Shown piece by piece: positions 1 through 8,435 of a DNA stretch of 13,761 bases (its first letter is position 1; the number at the start of each line of letters is the position of its first letter). The stretch is from the NCBI GenBank assembly GCA_024405585.1, contig JAKSOM010000012.1:1-13761 (forward strand), given 5' to 3'. The position numbers and the translations under genes were made by a program. The DNA comes from Acidaminococcaceae bacterium. GTDB lineage: Bacteria; Bacillota; Negativicutes; Acidaminococcales; Acidaminococcaceae. A model generated the notes under the pieces. It was not told the origin of the DNA. It saw nothing but the letters and a program-made list of their open reading frames with translations, and did not search any database.

Positions 1-33
1 GGTCAGGAAGACCGCCAAAACTTTTTTTAGCAT
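1..33 (-). CDS. Start of a secreted or membrane protein gene, cut by the window edge
   Basis: Only the first 11 codons are present, reading MLKKVLAVFLT. A start codon sits behind a good ribosome binding site (AAAGGAG, about 5 bases upstream), and the gap to the ftsX stop codon is only 11 bp, so it is very likely the next gene of the same operon. Two lysines followed by a hydrophobic run are what the start of a signal peptide or N-terminal membrane anchor looks like. Genes directly after ftsEX often encode the periplasmic or extracellular partner of FtsEX, a coiled-coil M23-type murein hydrolase or activator (EnvC or PcsB type), or an S41 C-terminal processing protease. That identity is inferred from context only, because no catalytic part is visible. 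Confidence 0.6.
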   Translation of the reverse strand, partial: MLKKVLAVFLT

Positions 34-44
34 GTCTTCTCCTT

Positions 45-953
45 TCACACCTGCAAATACTTTTTCAAAGAAATGTAAGAACCCAGGGCACCGATGCCCG
101 CACCAAATGCCAGCAACCCCATCCACATCCACAGCATCAGAGGCCAAGTGGACAATACGGGTATGAAGGGCATGGCCTGTTGGAACTTATCCACACTGGC
201 TCCGTAAATAAAAGTCAAAACAATGGTACTGAAAACAGTTCCCGCCAAGCCGATGGTAATACCTTCCATCATGAAGGGCCAGCGGATAAACCAGTCCGTA
301 GCCCCCACATATTTCATAATATTGATTTCTTTGCGACGGTTCATCACCGTCAGCCGGATAGTGTTGATAATGATGAACAGCGTTCCGCCCATCATAAGGG
401 CAATGAGCAGCACGCCGCCAGTTCTGATGATTCTGGTGAACTGGAACAATTGCTCAACCACATCCCGGGCATAGCGGACGCTTTCCACCTTCTTCATCTT
501 TTGGATGATGGGAGTGATTTGGCCAATCCGTTCCGGCGTATCCACATGAACCTCAAAAGAATAGGGCAGGGGATTATCCTCCAGGGCATCCAGGATGCTG
601 GCATTTTCCCCCAACCGCTGCTTGAAACGCCGCATGGCTTCTTCCTTGGTAACCGTCTTAACCTCACTCACTCCGGGCAGGGCGGCCAGTTCCGCTCCGG
701 TGGTATTGATATCCTCCTCACTGGTGCGGTTTTCCATATAAACGGAAATCTGCACCGAGTTTTCCAAATAACTGGCTATATGGTTGCTATTGAAAAACAA
801 CAGCAAAAAACTACCCAAAATCAAGGTGGAAACAGCCACCGTAATCATGGAAGCAACAGTCATGACCCCGTTACGGAACAGAGATTTGGCCGTCTCCTGA
901 ATAAAGTACAAAAGGGTGGTAGATTTTATCCCGCGAAATTCCTTACTCTTCAT
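45..953 (-). CDS. ftsX: FtsX, membrane subunit of the FtsEX cell-division complex
   Basis: FtsX is the permease-like subunit that, with the ATPase FtsE, passes a signal across the cytoplasmic membrane to activate peptidoglycan hydrolases at the division site. The 302-residue protein has the family layout: a cytoplasmic N-terminus, a first membrane helix near 33-55, a large extracytoplasmic loop (about 56-175, the hydrolase-contacting region), then three helices near 177-200, 229-251 and 272-294. The motif RRKEINIMKYVGA (about 206-218), between helices 2 and 3, is typical. I chose the ATG at 953 because GGGGAGG lies just upstream and MKSKEFRGIK resembles usual FtsX N-termini. An open frame extends 25 codons further upstream, but that part lies inside ftsE. 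The gene overlaps the end of ftsE by 11 bp, which suggests coupled translation. Start and identity are both well supported. Confidence 0.96.
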   Translation of the reverse strand: MKSKEFRGIKSTTLLYFIQETAKSLFRNGVMTVASMITVAVSTLILGSFLLLFFNSNHIASYLENSVQISVYMENRTSEEDINTTGAELAALPGVSEVKTVTKEEAMRRFKQRLGENASILDALEDNPLPYSFEVHVDTPERIGQITPIIQKMKKVESVRYARDVVEQLFQFTRIIRTGGVLLIALMMGGTLFIIINTIRLTVMNRRKEINIMKYVGATDWFIRWPFMMEGITIGLAGTVFSTIVLTFIYGASVDKFQQAMPFIPVLSTWPLMLWMWMGLLAFGAGIGALGSYISLKKYLQV

Positions 954-1629
954 AGCCGTACCTCCCCCGTCTTTCGTCACGAACAATCTGGCCGTGTTCG
1001 ATGGCAATAACCCGTTTCCCCATAGCATTCACAATTTCCTGGCTGTGGGTTGCCATAATGATGGTGGCCCCCCGCTCCCTGATACTCTCAAAAATGTTCA
1101 TGATTTCCATGGCCGTATTGGGGTCCAAATTACCGGTGGGCTCGTCCGCAATAATCAGCTTGGGGTCATTGACAATGGCCCTGGCAATGGCCACCCGCTG
1201 CTGCTCGCCGCCGGAAAGTTCCGTACTCTTGCAGGATGCCTTGTCAGCCAATCCCACATAGTCCAGCACCTTCATCACCCTGGGCTTAATCAGCTTATTG
1301 GGTGCTTCCGTAACCCGCATGGCAAAAGCCACATTTTCAAAAACCGTCCTATCCGGCAGCAGCCGGTAATCCTGGAACACAATTCCCAGCCGTCTCCTCA
1401 GCCCCGGAACCTCATCGTTGGTCAAAGCCACAATATCCACACCATTAACAAAAATGCTGCCCCTGTCCGGCTTGATTTCCCTGAACAAAAGCTTTATGAA
1501 GGTGGATTTGCCCGCACCGCTGGGACCCACCAAAAACACAAACTCCCCTCTGGCAATATGAAGGCTGATATCATGCAAAGCATACTGTTTGCCATCGTAC
1601 GATTTGCACACATTCATCATCTTTAACAA
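943..1629 (-). CDS. ftsE: FtsE, ATP-binding subunit of the FtsEX cell-division complex
   Basis: This is the ABC-type ATPase that works with FtsX on the cytoplasmic face of the membrane at the septum. The 228-residue protein carries a complete nucleotide-binding domain: Walker A GPSGAGKST (35-43), Q-loop glutamine (86, in FQDYRLL), signature LSGGEQQR (138-145), Walker B LIIADE (158-163) followed by PTGNLDP, and the H-loop histidine in MATHSQE. The preferred start is TTG at 1629, which has AAAGGAG nine bases upstream. The in-frame ATG codons three and four codons later lie about 18-21 bases from that site, which is too far for good initiation. The TTG start overlaps the csaB stop by 7 bp. FtsE is a conserved single-domain ATPase, and immediate adjacency to ftsX makes the assignment secure. 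Only the exact start is uncertain. Confidence 0.96.
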   Translation of the reverse strand: MLKMMNVCKSYDGKQYALHDISLHIARGEFVFLVGPSGAGKSTFIKLLFREIKPDRGSIFVNGVDIVALTNDEVPGLRRRLGIVFQDYRLLPDRTVFENVAFAMRVTEAPNKLIKPRVMKVLDYVGLADKASCKSTELSGGEQQRVAIARAIVNDPKLIIADEPTGNLDPNTAMEIMNIFESIRERGATIIMATHSQEIVNAMGKRVIAIEHGQIVRDERRGRYGYEE

Positions 1630-2720
1630 CTTAACAATCTCCTTTCCACCATAGCACCGAGCAGTTTGTTATTCTCAACAGCTGCTGTCTGCAGTTCACT
1701 CAGATCTATCTCATAATCATACGCCCGTTGCACCGCCTGCAAAATCTTCTCCGTAGTGAGCGTTTCAACCCCGCCGGCGGAACTGGCATCCAACTTCTTC
1801 ACAAAACTTTCCACCTTGGGGTCATATTCCAGGGCGACAAAGGGCACCTTCATAACCGAAGCAAAAATCAAACTGTGCAGACGCATCCCAATAAGCAAGG
1901 AAAAATTGCCGATTACACTCAGCAATTCCTCCGTACTGCACACCCTGTCCAAAATCCTGGCGGGATGACGCAAGGCCCGTTGCAATTTTTTTGACACGGC
2001 CATATCAGCAGGATACTGAAAAGGAACAATACAAATCTGTTTGCCCTGATCCGCCAAAACATCCAAAGCGTCCACCAGTGCCCCCAGATATTTGTCATTG
2101 TTCCATGACCGAATCGCCACCCCCACCACATCCGTACCGCCGGTCAGGCCGCTACGTCCAAGCAATATTCTGCCGTCATCCAAAGTTGTCTTAGGCAACA
2201 TAAACACCGCATCCGCAGTAACCTTCACATGTTCCGGAGACAAACCTAAAGCAATCAAAAAATCCAATGACTCCCGGTCACGCACAGTAATAAACTCAAC
2301 TTTAGCCAAAACCTTACCCGTAAGCCACCTCATAAAAGAGCTGCTAATTGGTCCCACCCCCTGAGCATAAAGCATCACCGGCCTGCCCAAAAGTTTTGCC
2401 AAAAAAATCAAAGCCAGATAATACAACAAACTCCTCTTGCTGGTCACATCCTGCAACAAACTGCCGCCGCCGTTGACAAAGGCACTGCAAGTTCCGATTT
2501 GGGAAAGAATTTTCCACAAATGAAAGCGATGGATACTCTTAACATCGTAGGTTATGGCCGTATTGGCCGGATTGCCGCTGATGACTGCAAAATCCGCCCC
2601 AGGCAAAAATTTTCGCATACTCGTCAACATGGCCAGCAAAATAGCCTCGTCACCGGCATTATTGAACCCGTAATATCCGGAAATTACTATTTTCGGTTTA
2701 CTCTTTTTCTTTAAGTCCAT
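1623..2720 (-). CDS. csaB: CsaB-type polysaccharide pyruvyl transferase
   Basis: CsaB adds a ketal-linked pyruvate to a sugar of the secondary cell-wall polymer. In several Bacillota this creates the ligand to which SLH-domain proteins bind. The 365-residue protein has the features of the pyruvyl transferase family, which has a glycosyltransferase-like fold: an N-terminal GYYGFNNAGDEAIL (about 15-28), GGSLLQD, YAQGVGPI, VRDRESLDFL, and a C-terminal IGMRLHSLIFA followed by VALEYDPKVESF. There is no signal peptide or membrane helix, which fits a cytoplasmic enzyme. I give the ATG at 2720. TTG codons at 2726 and 2735 are in frame, and the one at 2726 has GGAG ten bases upstream, so the protein may be two residues longer. 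It overlaps the preceding DUF5693 gene by 23 bp. The family call is strong. Whether the polymer here anchors SLH proteins is inference. Confidence 0.92.
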   Translation of the reverse strand: MDLKKKSKPKIVISGYYGFNNAGDEAILLAMLTSMRKFLPGADFAVISGNPANTAITYDVKSIHRFHLWKILSQIGTCSAFVNGGGSLLQDVTSKRSLLYYLALIFLAKLLGRPVMLYAQGVGPISSSFMRWLTGKVLAKVEFITVRDRESLDFLIALGLSPEHVKVTADAVFMLPKTTLDDGRILLGRSGLTGGTDVVGVAIRSWNNDKYLGALVDALDVLADQGKQICIVPFQYPADMAVSKKLQRALRHPARILDRVCSTEELLSVIGNFSLLIGMRLHSLIFASVMKVPFVALEYDPKVESFVKKLDASSAGGVETLTTEKILQAVQRAYDYEIDLSELQTAAVENNKLLGAMVERRLLSC

Positions 2721-4716
2721 CCGCAAACTTACCAATCTCCACTATTATCAGCACCAGCAAAACACCCAGTATAATGCCAAATCCGTAACCCGTTGCAGCC
2801 CGAACCATGCTCATCAGGAAAGGGCTCCGCATATGGCAGAAAGTTTCCACCAGGGAAACCTGCCCCATGGTTGCTGCAATAATGAGAAATATCTTCAACA
2901 ATTTTGGCCAGGACCTGTGGCAAGCCAGCACCAAAACACAGAAGGCAACATGTCCGATAAGGAACTCCTTGGCCCGGGGACGGGCATACAAATGTTCCTC
3001 CAACCAATGCCGCATAGTCAATTCTATCTGGGGTACCGGCAACTGCCAGGAATGGCCGGTACGACCGATGAAGACATAAAGTGCGAAACCCGCAAAACCC
3101 AAAAACAAAAGCGTCAGTATGACATTTTTTACGGTCAGCCATTGTCTTGCCAATACTTTCAGCCGGTTCCTGTAATCCTCAAAAGTAACACAATTCCGAA
3201 ATCCGAAAACATCGTACTTCCTAAGGCAAATAATCAAAATGAAAAGCAGCGGCAACAAGAAGGTCAGCTTCACCCCTCTGTAAAAGTCAATCTCCAAAAG
3301 GAACCTTGTATCCGTAAGTATGGCCGCCAAAAGGCAGGCGCCGCACAAACTTAAAAATACCGCCAAAAGCAAACTGATGGCGCAATTGGCCAAAATCTGC
3401 AACATGGGCACATCGTCTATATCGTCCAACATATCCGAAATGTAATACATGCTCAGCACCGGAAAACTGATGGCCGCCAAAAAAGCCATGGCCTGATGGG
3501 TAACGGTTGCACTGACAAAATTACCGAACAAACCCACGCCGGTAACTATACCCCAGCATACCACAGTGCTGCCGTAGCCCCAGCCGAAAACGCTTTGGCA
3601 CAGAAGCATAAACGCCCCCACAATACCCGCAATAATAGGTATCAACAACACCCGGTTGGGGAAATAGGTCTCAAAAGGTCTGGCCAAACCGATGCTGAAG
3701 CCGCGCTTCTGCACACTTTGCGAAATTTCCTGAATATATTTCAAATTGGTGCCGATCAAATCCTTTCCCTTAAGAAACGGCTGAATGATGTTAAGGCGTA
3801 TGTGCCTCTCATCGTCCGCCACCGCCCAACGCCGCAGGGCCTCCTCATAGGACAATTTGTCCATTTCCCGACAGTCAATAGTATAAGCCCTGAGTACACT
3901 ATAATTTCGTTGCTGGGCCAACTCCAACTGTCCCACATTGGGAAAGAAGCCCAACTGGGTGTAATGCTCCTGCAGCACCAAATACTGCCTTCCCATGAGG
4001 GATGCCACCTTATTAGCCAAAGCAGTCCCGCCAAAAGTGGAGTAATGAGCCGGCATCATGGCATAAACAATGACCTGGGCACCTTTCACCCTGTCAAAAT
4101 AATCCTCCACATCCTTTTCCGTTATACCCTCAAAATTTTCCGGGGCAACAATCAGATTAAACCCCAACTTGTAGAGTTTCTGCAATTCATGAGTCATAAT
4201 CCCCAAGGGCATTTGCTGAACCGCTCTGCGCAAATGCATATTATACCGGTCCACCGGTTTAGTGTCCCCGACAAAATACATTTTCCGCTCCGGATATTCC
4301 CCTCCCACGGAAATCCTGTCCCCGTAACGTCTTTTTGCCCCCTCCAACACTTCTTCAAAAATATTGCTATGGGTCTCCGAAACAATTGCCGTCCCGTCCT
4401 GAATCTCCAGCCCTACGGCACCGGTCCGTGCCAAACGCTCCAATGTTGCATCGGTAAGCACAATGGAATTAATCCCGTTGCGACGCATCCGCTTCAACAG
4501 ATCGATTTCAGTTTCGTAATATGCCTCCACATCCGCAGTATATTTTCCGGCAGCATTAATCAACTCGTAACAATCCTGATAGCGGACGGCCTGGGCCACC
4601 GTCTTGTTGGTCATCTCCAACCCCAGGCGGGGGGTAAGCACAAAACTTGCGGCCACCAAAGCCACAAAAATCATAAAAACCGCCAATTTGAAAAAGCTCT
4701 GACTTTTTAACTTCAT
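2698..4716 (-). CDS. DUF5693 family polytopic membrane protein of unknown function
   Basis: The 672-residue protein starts with a membrane helix (about 8-28). A long extracytoplasmic region (about 30-350) follows, then about eight to nine more hydrophobic segments, including 354-375, 408-425, 440-466, 482-498, 529-550, 585-600 and 640-662. A loop near 551-590 contains GRTGHSWQLPVP, a run of acidic and basic residues, then ARPRAKEFLIGH. I recall this region as conserved in the family annotated DUF5693, which often sits beside csaB. No catalytic motif is known to me. The position between prfB and csaB, with a 4-bp ATGA overlap upstream and a 23-bp overlap downstream, suggests a role in making, flipping or decorating the cell-wall polymer that CsaB pyruvylates. 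That role is inference. AGAGGAAGG just upstream supports the start. The family name rests on memory and is less certain than the topology. Confidence 0.85.
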   Translation of the reverse strand: MKLKSQSFFKLAVFMIFVALVAASFVLTPRLGLEMTNKTVAQAVRYQDCYELINAAGKYTADVEAYYETEIDLLKRMRRNGINSIVLTDATLERLARTGAVGLEIQDGTAIVSETHSNIFEEVLEGAKRRYGDRISVGGEYPERKMYFVGDTKPVDRYNMHLRRAVQQMPLGIMTHELQKLYKLGFNLIVAPENFEGITEKDVEDYFDRVKGAQVIVYAMMPAHYSTFGGTALANKVASLMGRQYLVLQEHYTQLGFFPNVGQLELAQQRNYSVLRAYTIDCREMDKLSYEEALRRWAVADDERHIRLNIIQPFLKGKDLIGTNLKYIQEISQSVQKRGFSIGLARPFETYFPNRVLLIPIIAGIVGAFMLLCQSVFGWGYGSTVVCWGIVTGVGLFGNFVSATVTHQAMAFLAAISFPVLSMYYISDMLDDIDDVPMLQILANCAISLLLAVFLSLCGACLLAAILTDTRFLLEIDFYRGVKLTFLLPLLFILIICLRKYDVFGFRNCVTFEDYRNRLKVLARQWLTVKNVILTLLFLGFAGFALYVFIGRTGHSWQLPVPQIELTMRHWLEEHLYARPRAKEFLIGHVAFCVLVLACHRSWPKLLKIFLIIAATMGQVSLVETFCHMRSPFLMSMVRAATGYGFGIILGVLLVLIIVEIGKFADGLKEKE

Positions 4717-5814
4717 ACCTTCCTCTGCTGACTCCGCAAATAACTTTCCACAAACTTCCGTAAATCACCGTTCATAACAGCACCGATATTGCCGCTCTCG
4801 CAACCGGTGCGATGGTCCTTGACCAAAGTATAGGGCTGGAACACATAGGAACGGATTTGGCTGCCCCACTCGATGGCCTGATAATCGCCGGCTATCTCAT
4901 CCATTTTGGCATCCTGCTTCCGTTTCTCATACTCGTACAGCTTCGCCCTCAACATGGTCATACACATGGCCCTATTCTGAATCTGGCTGCGTTCGTTCTG
5001 ACACTGCACCACAATTCCCGTAGGCAAGTGGGTCATACGCACCGCACTGCTGGTCTTGTTGACATGCTGCCCGCCGGCCCCGCTGGCCCGATAGGTGTCA
5101 ACCCGGACCTCGTCCATATTGATTTTCACATCCACACTATCGTCCAACTCCGGCATAACGTCCACCGCCGCAAAGGAGGTGTGCCTTCTGGCCGCCGCAT
5201 CAAAGGGACTGATCCGCACCAGCCGATGTACCCCCTTTTCGCTCCGCAAAAAACCATAGGCGTTGTGCCCGCAAATCCGCAAACTGGCGCTCTTAAGCCC
5301 CGCCTCATTGCCCTGGGTGATATCCAACACTTCCACCACATAACCGCTCTGTTCCGCAAACCGGGTGAACATCCTGAGCAGCATTTCCGTCCAATCCTGG
5401 GCCTCGGTGCCGCCCTCCCCGGCATGCAGCGTCATCAAGGCGTTGTTGGCATCATACTCGCCAGAAAGCAACATCCCCAATTCCAAATGCTCCAAGGCCT
5501 CCTTAATTTCTGCAAGAAGACTATCCAATTCTTCCAACATGGAGGAATCTTCCGCCGCCATTTCCTGCAACACAAAGCCGTCCTCCAAATCACTGCCAAG
5601 TTTGTGGAATTCCTCCACCTCGGCCTTCAAACTGTTCACATCCTGGGCAATCTTGTTGGCCTTTTCCGGATCGTCCCAAAAGGTGGGGTCCGCCATCCGG
5701 TGCTCCAACTCCTTAACCCTGTCCTCTTTACTGAAGATGTCAAAGAGACCCCCTAAGTTCTTCGTATTTTGCCTTCGCCTTCTCCAACTCCGGCTTATAT
5801 TCTTCAATCAACAT
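4713..5814 (-). CDS. prfB: Peptide chain release factor 2, expressed by programmed +1 frameshift
   Basis: RF2 recognises UGA and UAA stop codons and triggers peptide release. Translation starts at the ATG at 5814 behind GAAGGAGG and gives [20 protein letters not shown], then RGSL. It meets an in-frame UGA as codon 25 (5742-5740). A +1 shift there continues as DIFSKEDRV in the downstream frame, giving a product of 366 residues, close to the 365 of E. coli RF2. The stop-reading tripeptide SPF lies at about 202-204 and the catalytic GGQ, in RASGAGGQHVNK, at about 247-249. The ATG overlaps the secA stop codon as TAATG, and the prfB stop overlaps the next start as ATGA. An apparent start inside the downstream frame only (near 5807) should not be used, since it yields a non-homologous N-terminus. 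This is regulation, not a broken gene: low RF2 levels favour the shift and so raise RF2 synthesis. Confidence 0.97.
5739..5754 (-). promoter_or_regulatory. RF2 +1 programmed frameshift site
   Basis: On the minus strand the sequence reads AGGGGGTCTCTTTGAC. It has an internal Shine-Dalgarno-like AGGGGG, a three-base spacer TCT, the slippery CTT codon, the UGA stop and a following C, which makes UGA a poor terminator. The arrangement and spacing match the E. coli prfB element, which differs only in the spacer (TAT). Reading passes from frame 0 to +1 at CTT, giving Leu24-Asp25. Confidence 0.96.
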
Positions 5815-8282
5815 TATTCCTGTTCCTCCTTCGTCACCACTGCATCCTGCTTTTCTTCTACCACTTCCGCCACTTCGATAGGGTTGCCATCCTCATCTAA
5901 AGGCACCTGCTCCGCCGGAGTCCCCTCCGTCACCACATTCACCCGGTACATGTAGCGTACCACATCATCCTGAATAGCATCCAACATCCCCTCGAACATG
6001 TCATAGGCCTCAAACTTGTATTCCACCAGGGGATCCTTCTGCCCGTAGGCCCTAAGTCCAACTCCTTCACGGAGCATATCCATAGCATCCAAATGCTCCA
6101 TCCAGTGCATATCCACAACTTTCAGCATAACCAAATTTTCCAGTTCCCGCATAATGGGACTGCCCACCTGCCTCTCCCTGGCCTCATAGACATCGTTAGC
6201 CAATTTATGCAGATATTCACCCAATTCCTCACGGCTGAAATTGGAGAGTTTCTCCTCCGTCATCTCGCCCTGGGGCGCATAGAACTCCTCCGCATAACGG
6301 ATGAGGGAAACCAAATCCCAATCCTCGGAATACACCTCCGGCGGGGCATACATATCCAAAGTCCTGTCCACAACCTTGTTCACCATCTCCATGATACGTT
6401 CCTTCAGAGAGTCCTTCTGCATAATCGTCTTCCGCTCGGCGTAAATCACCTCACGCTGCTGGTTCATAACATTGTCATACTCCAGCACATATTTGCGGAT
6501 GGAGAAGTTCCGGGCCTCCACCTTCTTTTGGGCATTCTCGATGGACTTAGTCACCAAACTATGCTCAATGGGATCATCCTCCTCCAGCCCCAGCTTATCC
6601 ATAATCCCAGCAATGCTCTCACTGCCGAAAATACGCATCAAATCATCCTCCAAACTCAAATAGAACTTGGAAGAACCCGGGTCACCCTGACGGGCGCAAC
6701 GGCCACGCAACTGGTTGTCGATACGCCGGGACTCATGCCGCTCCGTACCGATAATATGCAAACCGCCAAGAGCGGGTACACCTTCGCCCAACACAATATC
6801 CGTACCACGGCCCGCCATATTTGTAGCGATCGTCACAGCACCATATTCCCCGGCATGACTGATAATCTCCGCCTCCTGCTCATGGTACTTGGCGTTCAAC
6901 ACATTATGCTTGATACCCCGCCGTTTCAACATGGCGGACAACTCCTCGCTCTGGGCAATACTGGTGGTGCCAACCAGCACAGGCCTGCCGCCCGCATGCA
7001 ATTCCTCAATACTCTTCACCACCGCCCGGTACTTGGCCAATTTGGTCTTATAAACCACATCCGGCTCGTCCGTCCTGATCATGGGCTTGTTAGTGGGAAT
7101 GACAAGAACGCTGAGACCGTAAATCTTTTGGAATTCGTCCTCCTCGGTCTTAGCCGTACCGGTCATACCGGCCAATTTCTTGTACATACGGAAATAGTTT
7201 TGGAAGGTGATGGTGGCCAGAGTCTGACTCTCCCGCTGCACCTTAACCCCCTCCTTGGCCTCAATGGCCTGATGCAAACCCTCACCGAAACGGCGGCCAA
7301 ACATCAGCCGGCCGGTAAAATCGTCAACAATCACAATCTGACCGTCCTTGATGACATAATCCCTATCCCGGTGCATAATGGCTTTGGCCTTCAAAGCCGC
7401 CATCAGATAATGGCTGTAATCCATACCATGTTCCGCATCATACATATTCTTGATACCCAAGGCGGACTCCGCCTTAGCGATGCCCTTTTCCGTGGGACCA
7501 ACCTGACGGGTCTTCTCGTCAACAGTATAATCCTCACCCTCCTCCAGCATCTCCGCCACCTTGGCCATCCTGTCATAAAGTTCCGTGGAATGGCTGCCGG
7601 GCCCGCTGATAATCAAAGGGGTACGGGCCTCGTCAATAAGGATGGAATCCACCTCATCCACGATGCAATAATGCAATCCCCGTTGCACAATCTCGCTTTC
7701 ACTGGTAACCATATTATCCCGGAGATAATCAAACCCGAACTCGTTATTGGTACCATAAGTAACATCAGAACGGTAAGCGGCACGACGCTCCGCATAATTC
7801 ATCTCATGGGTAACCAAACCCACACTCAGACCGAGGAACTTGTAAATACGCCCCATATCATTAGCATCACGCTTAGCCAGATAATCGTTCACCGTAACAA
7901 CATGTACGCCCTTGCCCTCCAAAGCGTTCAGATACACCGCCAGAGTGGCCACCAGGGTCTTGCCCTCACCCGTCCGCATCTCCGCAATCTGACCCCGGTG
8001 CAAAGCCACACCGCCGACCAGTTGCACATCAAAATGCCTAAGCCCCGTGGTTCGCTTTGATGCTTCCCGCACCACCGCAAAGGCCTCCGGCAAAATATCC
8101 TCCAATGTCTCACCCTTCTGCAGACGTACCTTGAACTCCAACGTCTTACCAGCCAAATTATTGCTGCTCAAGGCCTCCATCTCCGGTTCCAGGGAATTTA
8201 TCTTTTCAACAATCTTCCCAATCTCTTTCAATTGTTTTGCATTTCCGTCACCGAAAATGACTTTAATCAATGAATCAAACAT
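5814..8282 (-). CDS. secA: SecA, preprotein translocase ATPase
   Basis: SecA is the motor that drives unfolded preproteins through the SecYEG channel. The 822-residue protein has Walker A MRTGEGKT (102-109), followed by [12 protein letters not shown], the helicase-like Walker B in [18 protein letters not shown], the preprotein cross-linking domain, and the second nucleotide-binding fold with [10 protein letters not shown] and the arginine-rich [15 protein letters not shown]. Helical-scaffold and wing regions follow to [19 protein letters not shown]. The C-terminus is an acidic linker that ends without the cysteine-rich zinc-binding motif (CxCxSGxxxxxCxG) found in many SecA proteins. The ATG at 8282 has AAGGAGAG seven bases upstream. 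It is the first gene after a strong promoter and overlaps prfB by one base. Identity is certain. Confidence 0.99.
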   Translation of the reverse strand: MFDSLIKVIFGDGNAKQLKEIGKIVEKINSLEPEMEALSSNNLAGKTLEFKVRLQKGETLEDILPEAFAVVREASKRTTGLRHFDVQLVGGVALHRGQIAEMRTGEGKTLVATLAVYLNALEGKGVHVVTVNDYLAKRDANDMGRIYKFLGLSVGLVTHEMNYAERRAAYRSDVTYGTNNEFGFDYLRDNMVTSESEIVQRGLHYCIVDEVDSILIDEARTPLIISGPGSHSTELYDRMAKVAEMLEEGEDYTVDEKTRQVGPTEKGIAKAESALGIKNMYDAEHGMDYSHYLMAALKAKAIMHRDRDYVIKDGQIVIVDDFTGRLMFGRRFGEGLHQAIEAKEGVKVQRESQTLATITFQNYFRMYKKLAGMTGTAKTEEDEFQKIYGLSVLVIPTNKPMIRTDEPDVVYKTKLAKYRAVVKSIEELHAGGRPVLVGTTSIAQSEELSAMLKRRGIKHNVLNAKYHEQEAEIISHAGEYGAVTIATNMAGRGTDIVLGEGVPALGGLHIIGTERHESRRIDNQLRGRCARQGDPGSSKFYLSLEDDLMRIFGSESIAGIMDKLGLEEDDPIEHSLVTKSIENAQKKVEARNFSIRKYVLEYDNVMNQQREVIYAERKTIMQKDSLKERIMEMVNKVVDRTLDMYAPPEVYSEDWDLVSLIRYAEEFYAPQGEMTEEKLSNFSREELGEYLHKLANDVYEARERQVGSPIMRELENLVMLKVVDMHWMEHLDAMDMLREGVGLRAYGQKDPLVEYKFEAYDMFEGMLDAIQDDVVRYMYRVNVVTEGTPAEQVPLDEDGNPIEVAEVVEEKQDAVVTKEEQE

Positions 8283-8318
8283 ACAACTCTCCTTATAGAC
8301 ATACTTATAATTGAAAAC

Positions 8319-8349
8319 ATTATACCATATATGTTAGAAAAAGTGTCAA
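8319..8349 (-). promoter_or_regulatory. Sigma-A-type promoter of the secA operon
   Basis: On the minus strand a consensus -35 TTGACA (8349-8344) and a consensus -10 TATAAT (8324-8319) are separated by 19 bases. The TG two bases before the -10 makes an extended -10, which would offset the long spacer. Transcription should start near 8312 and give a leader of about 30 bases that carries the AAGGAG ribosome binding site. It is the only obvious promoter for the whole run from secA to ftsX. Confidence 0.85.
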
Positions 8350-8396
8350 AATATCTGTTGCAAATATTGTCAGCCCGTCCGGACACACGGCAAAAC

Positions 8397-8430
8397 AAAA
8401 AATCCTCTGACCTCGGTCAGAGGATTTTTT
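8397..8430 (-). terminator. Intrinsic terminator of the coaD run, probably bidirectional
   Basis: The core inverted repeat AATCCTCTGACC (8401-8412) and GGTCAGAGGATT (8415-8426) is perfect. It extends by A-T pairs to a stem of about 16 bp with a tiny loop. On the minus strand it is followed by TTTTTTGTTTTG, a good U-tract. It begins five bases after the stop codon of the coiled-coil gene, so it ends that operon just before the secA promoter. The A-tract on the other side would also let it work in the plus direction. Confidence 0.95.
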
Positions 8431-8435
8431 GTTTA

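Noticed and set aside
5740..5742. In-frame UGA in prfB as a sign of a pseudogene.
   Set aside because: The surrounding AGGGGG and CTTTGAC match the known RF2 autoregulatory frameshift site, and the joined product is full length with intact SPF and GGQ.
6093..8060. A very long open frame (about 655 codons) on the plus strand, antisense to secA, and similar long ones opposite DUF5693, coaD-rsmD and prfB.
   Set aside because: The products are low-complexity, rich in His, Gln, Leu and Pro, with no family motif. They mirror highly conserved genes on the other strand and arise from the codon bias of those genes.
8377..8384. Short palindrome GTCCGGAC between the secA promoter and the terminator.
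   Set aside because: It is only 8 bp, does not extend, and lies upstream of the -35. It is too short to support an operator claim.
8283..8396. A SecM-like arrest peptide or leader upstream of secA.
   Set aside because: The predicted leader is about 30 bases, and no small open frame with a ribosome site precedes secA.
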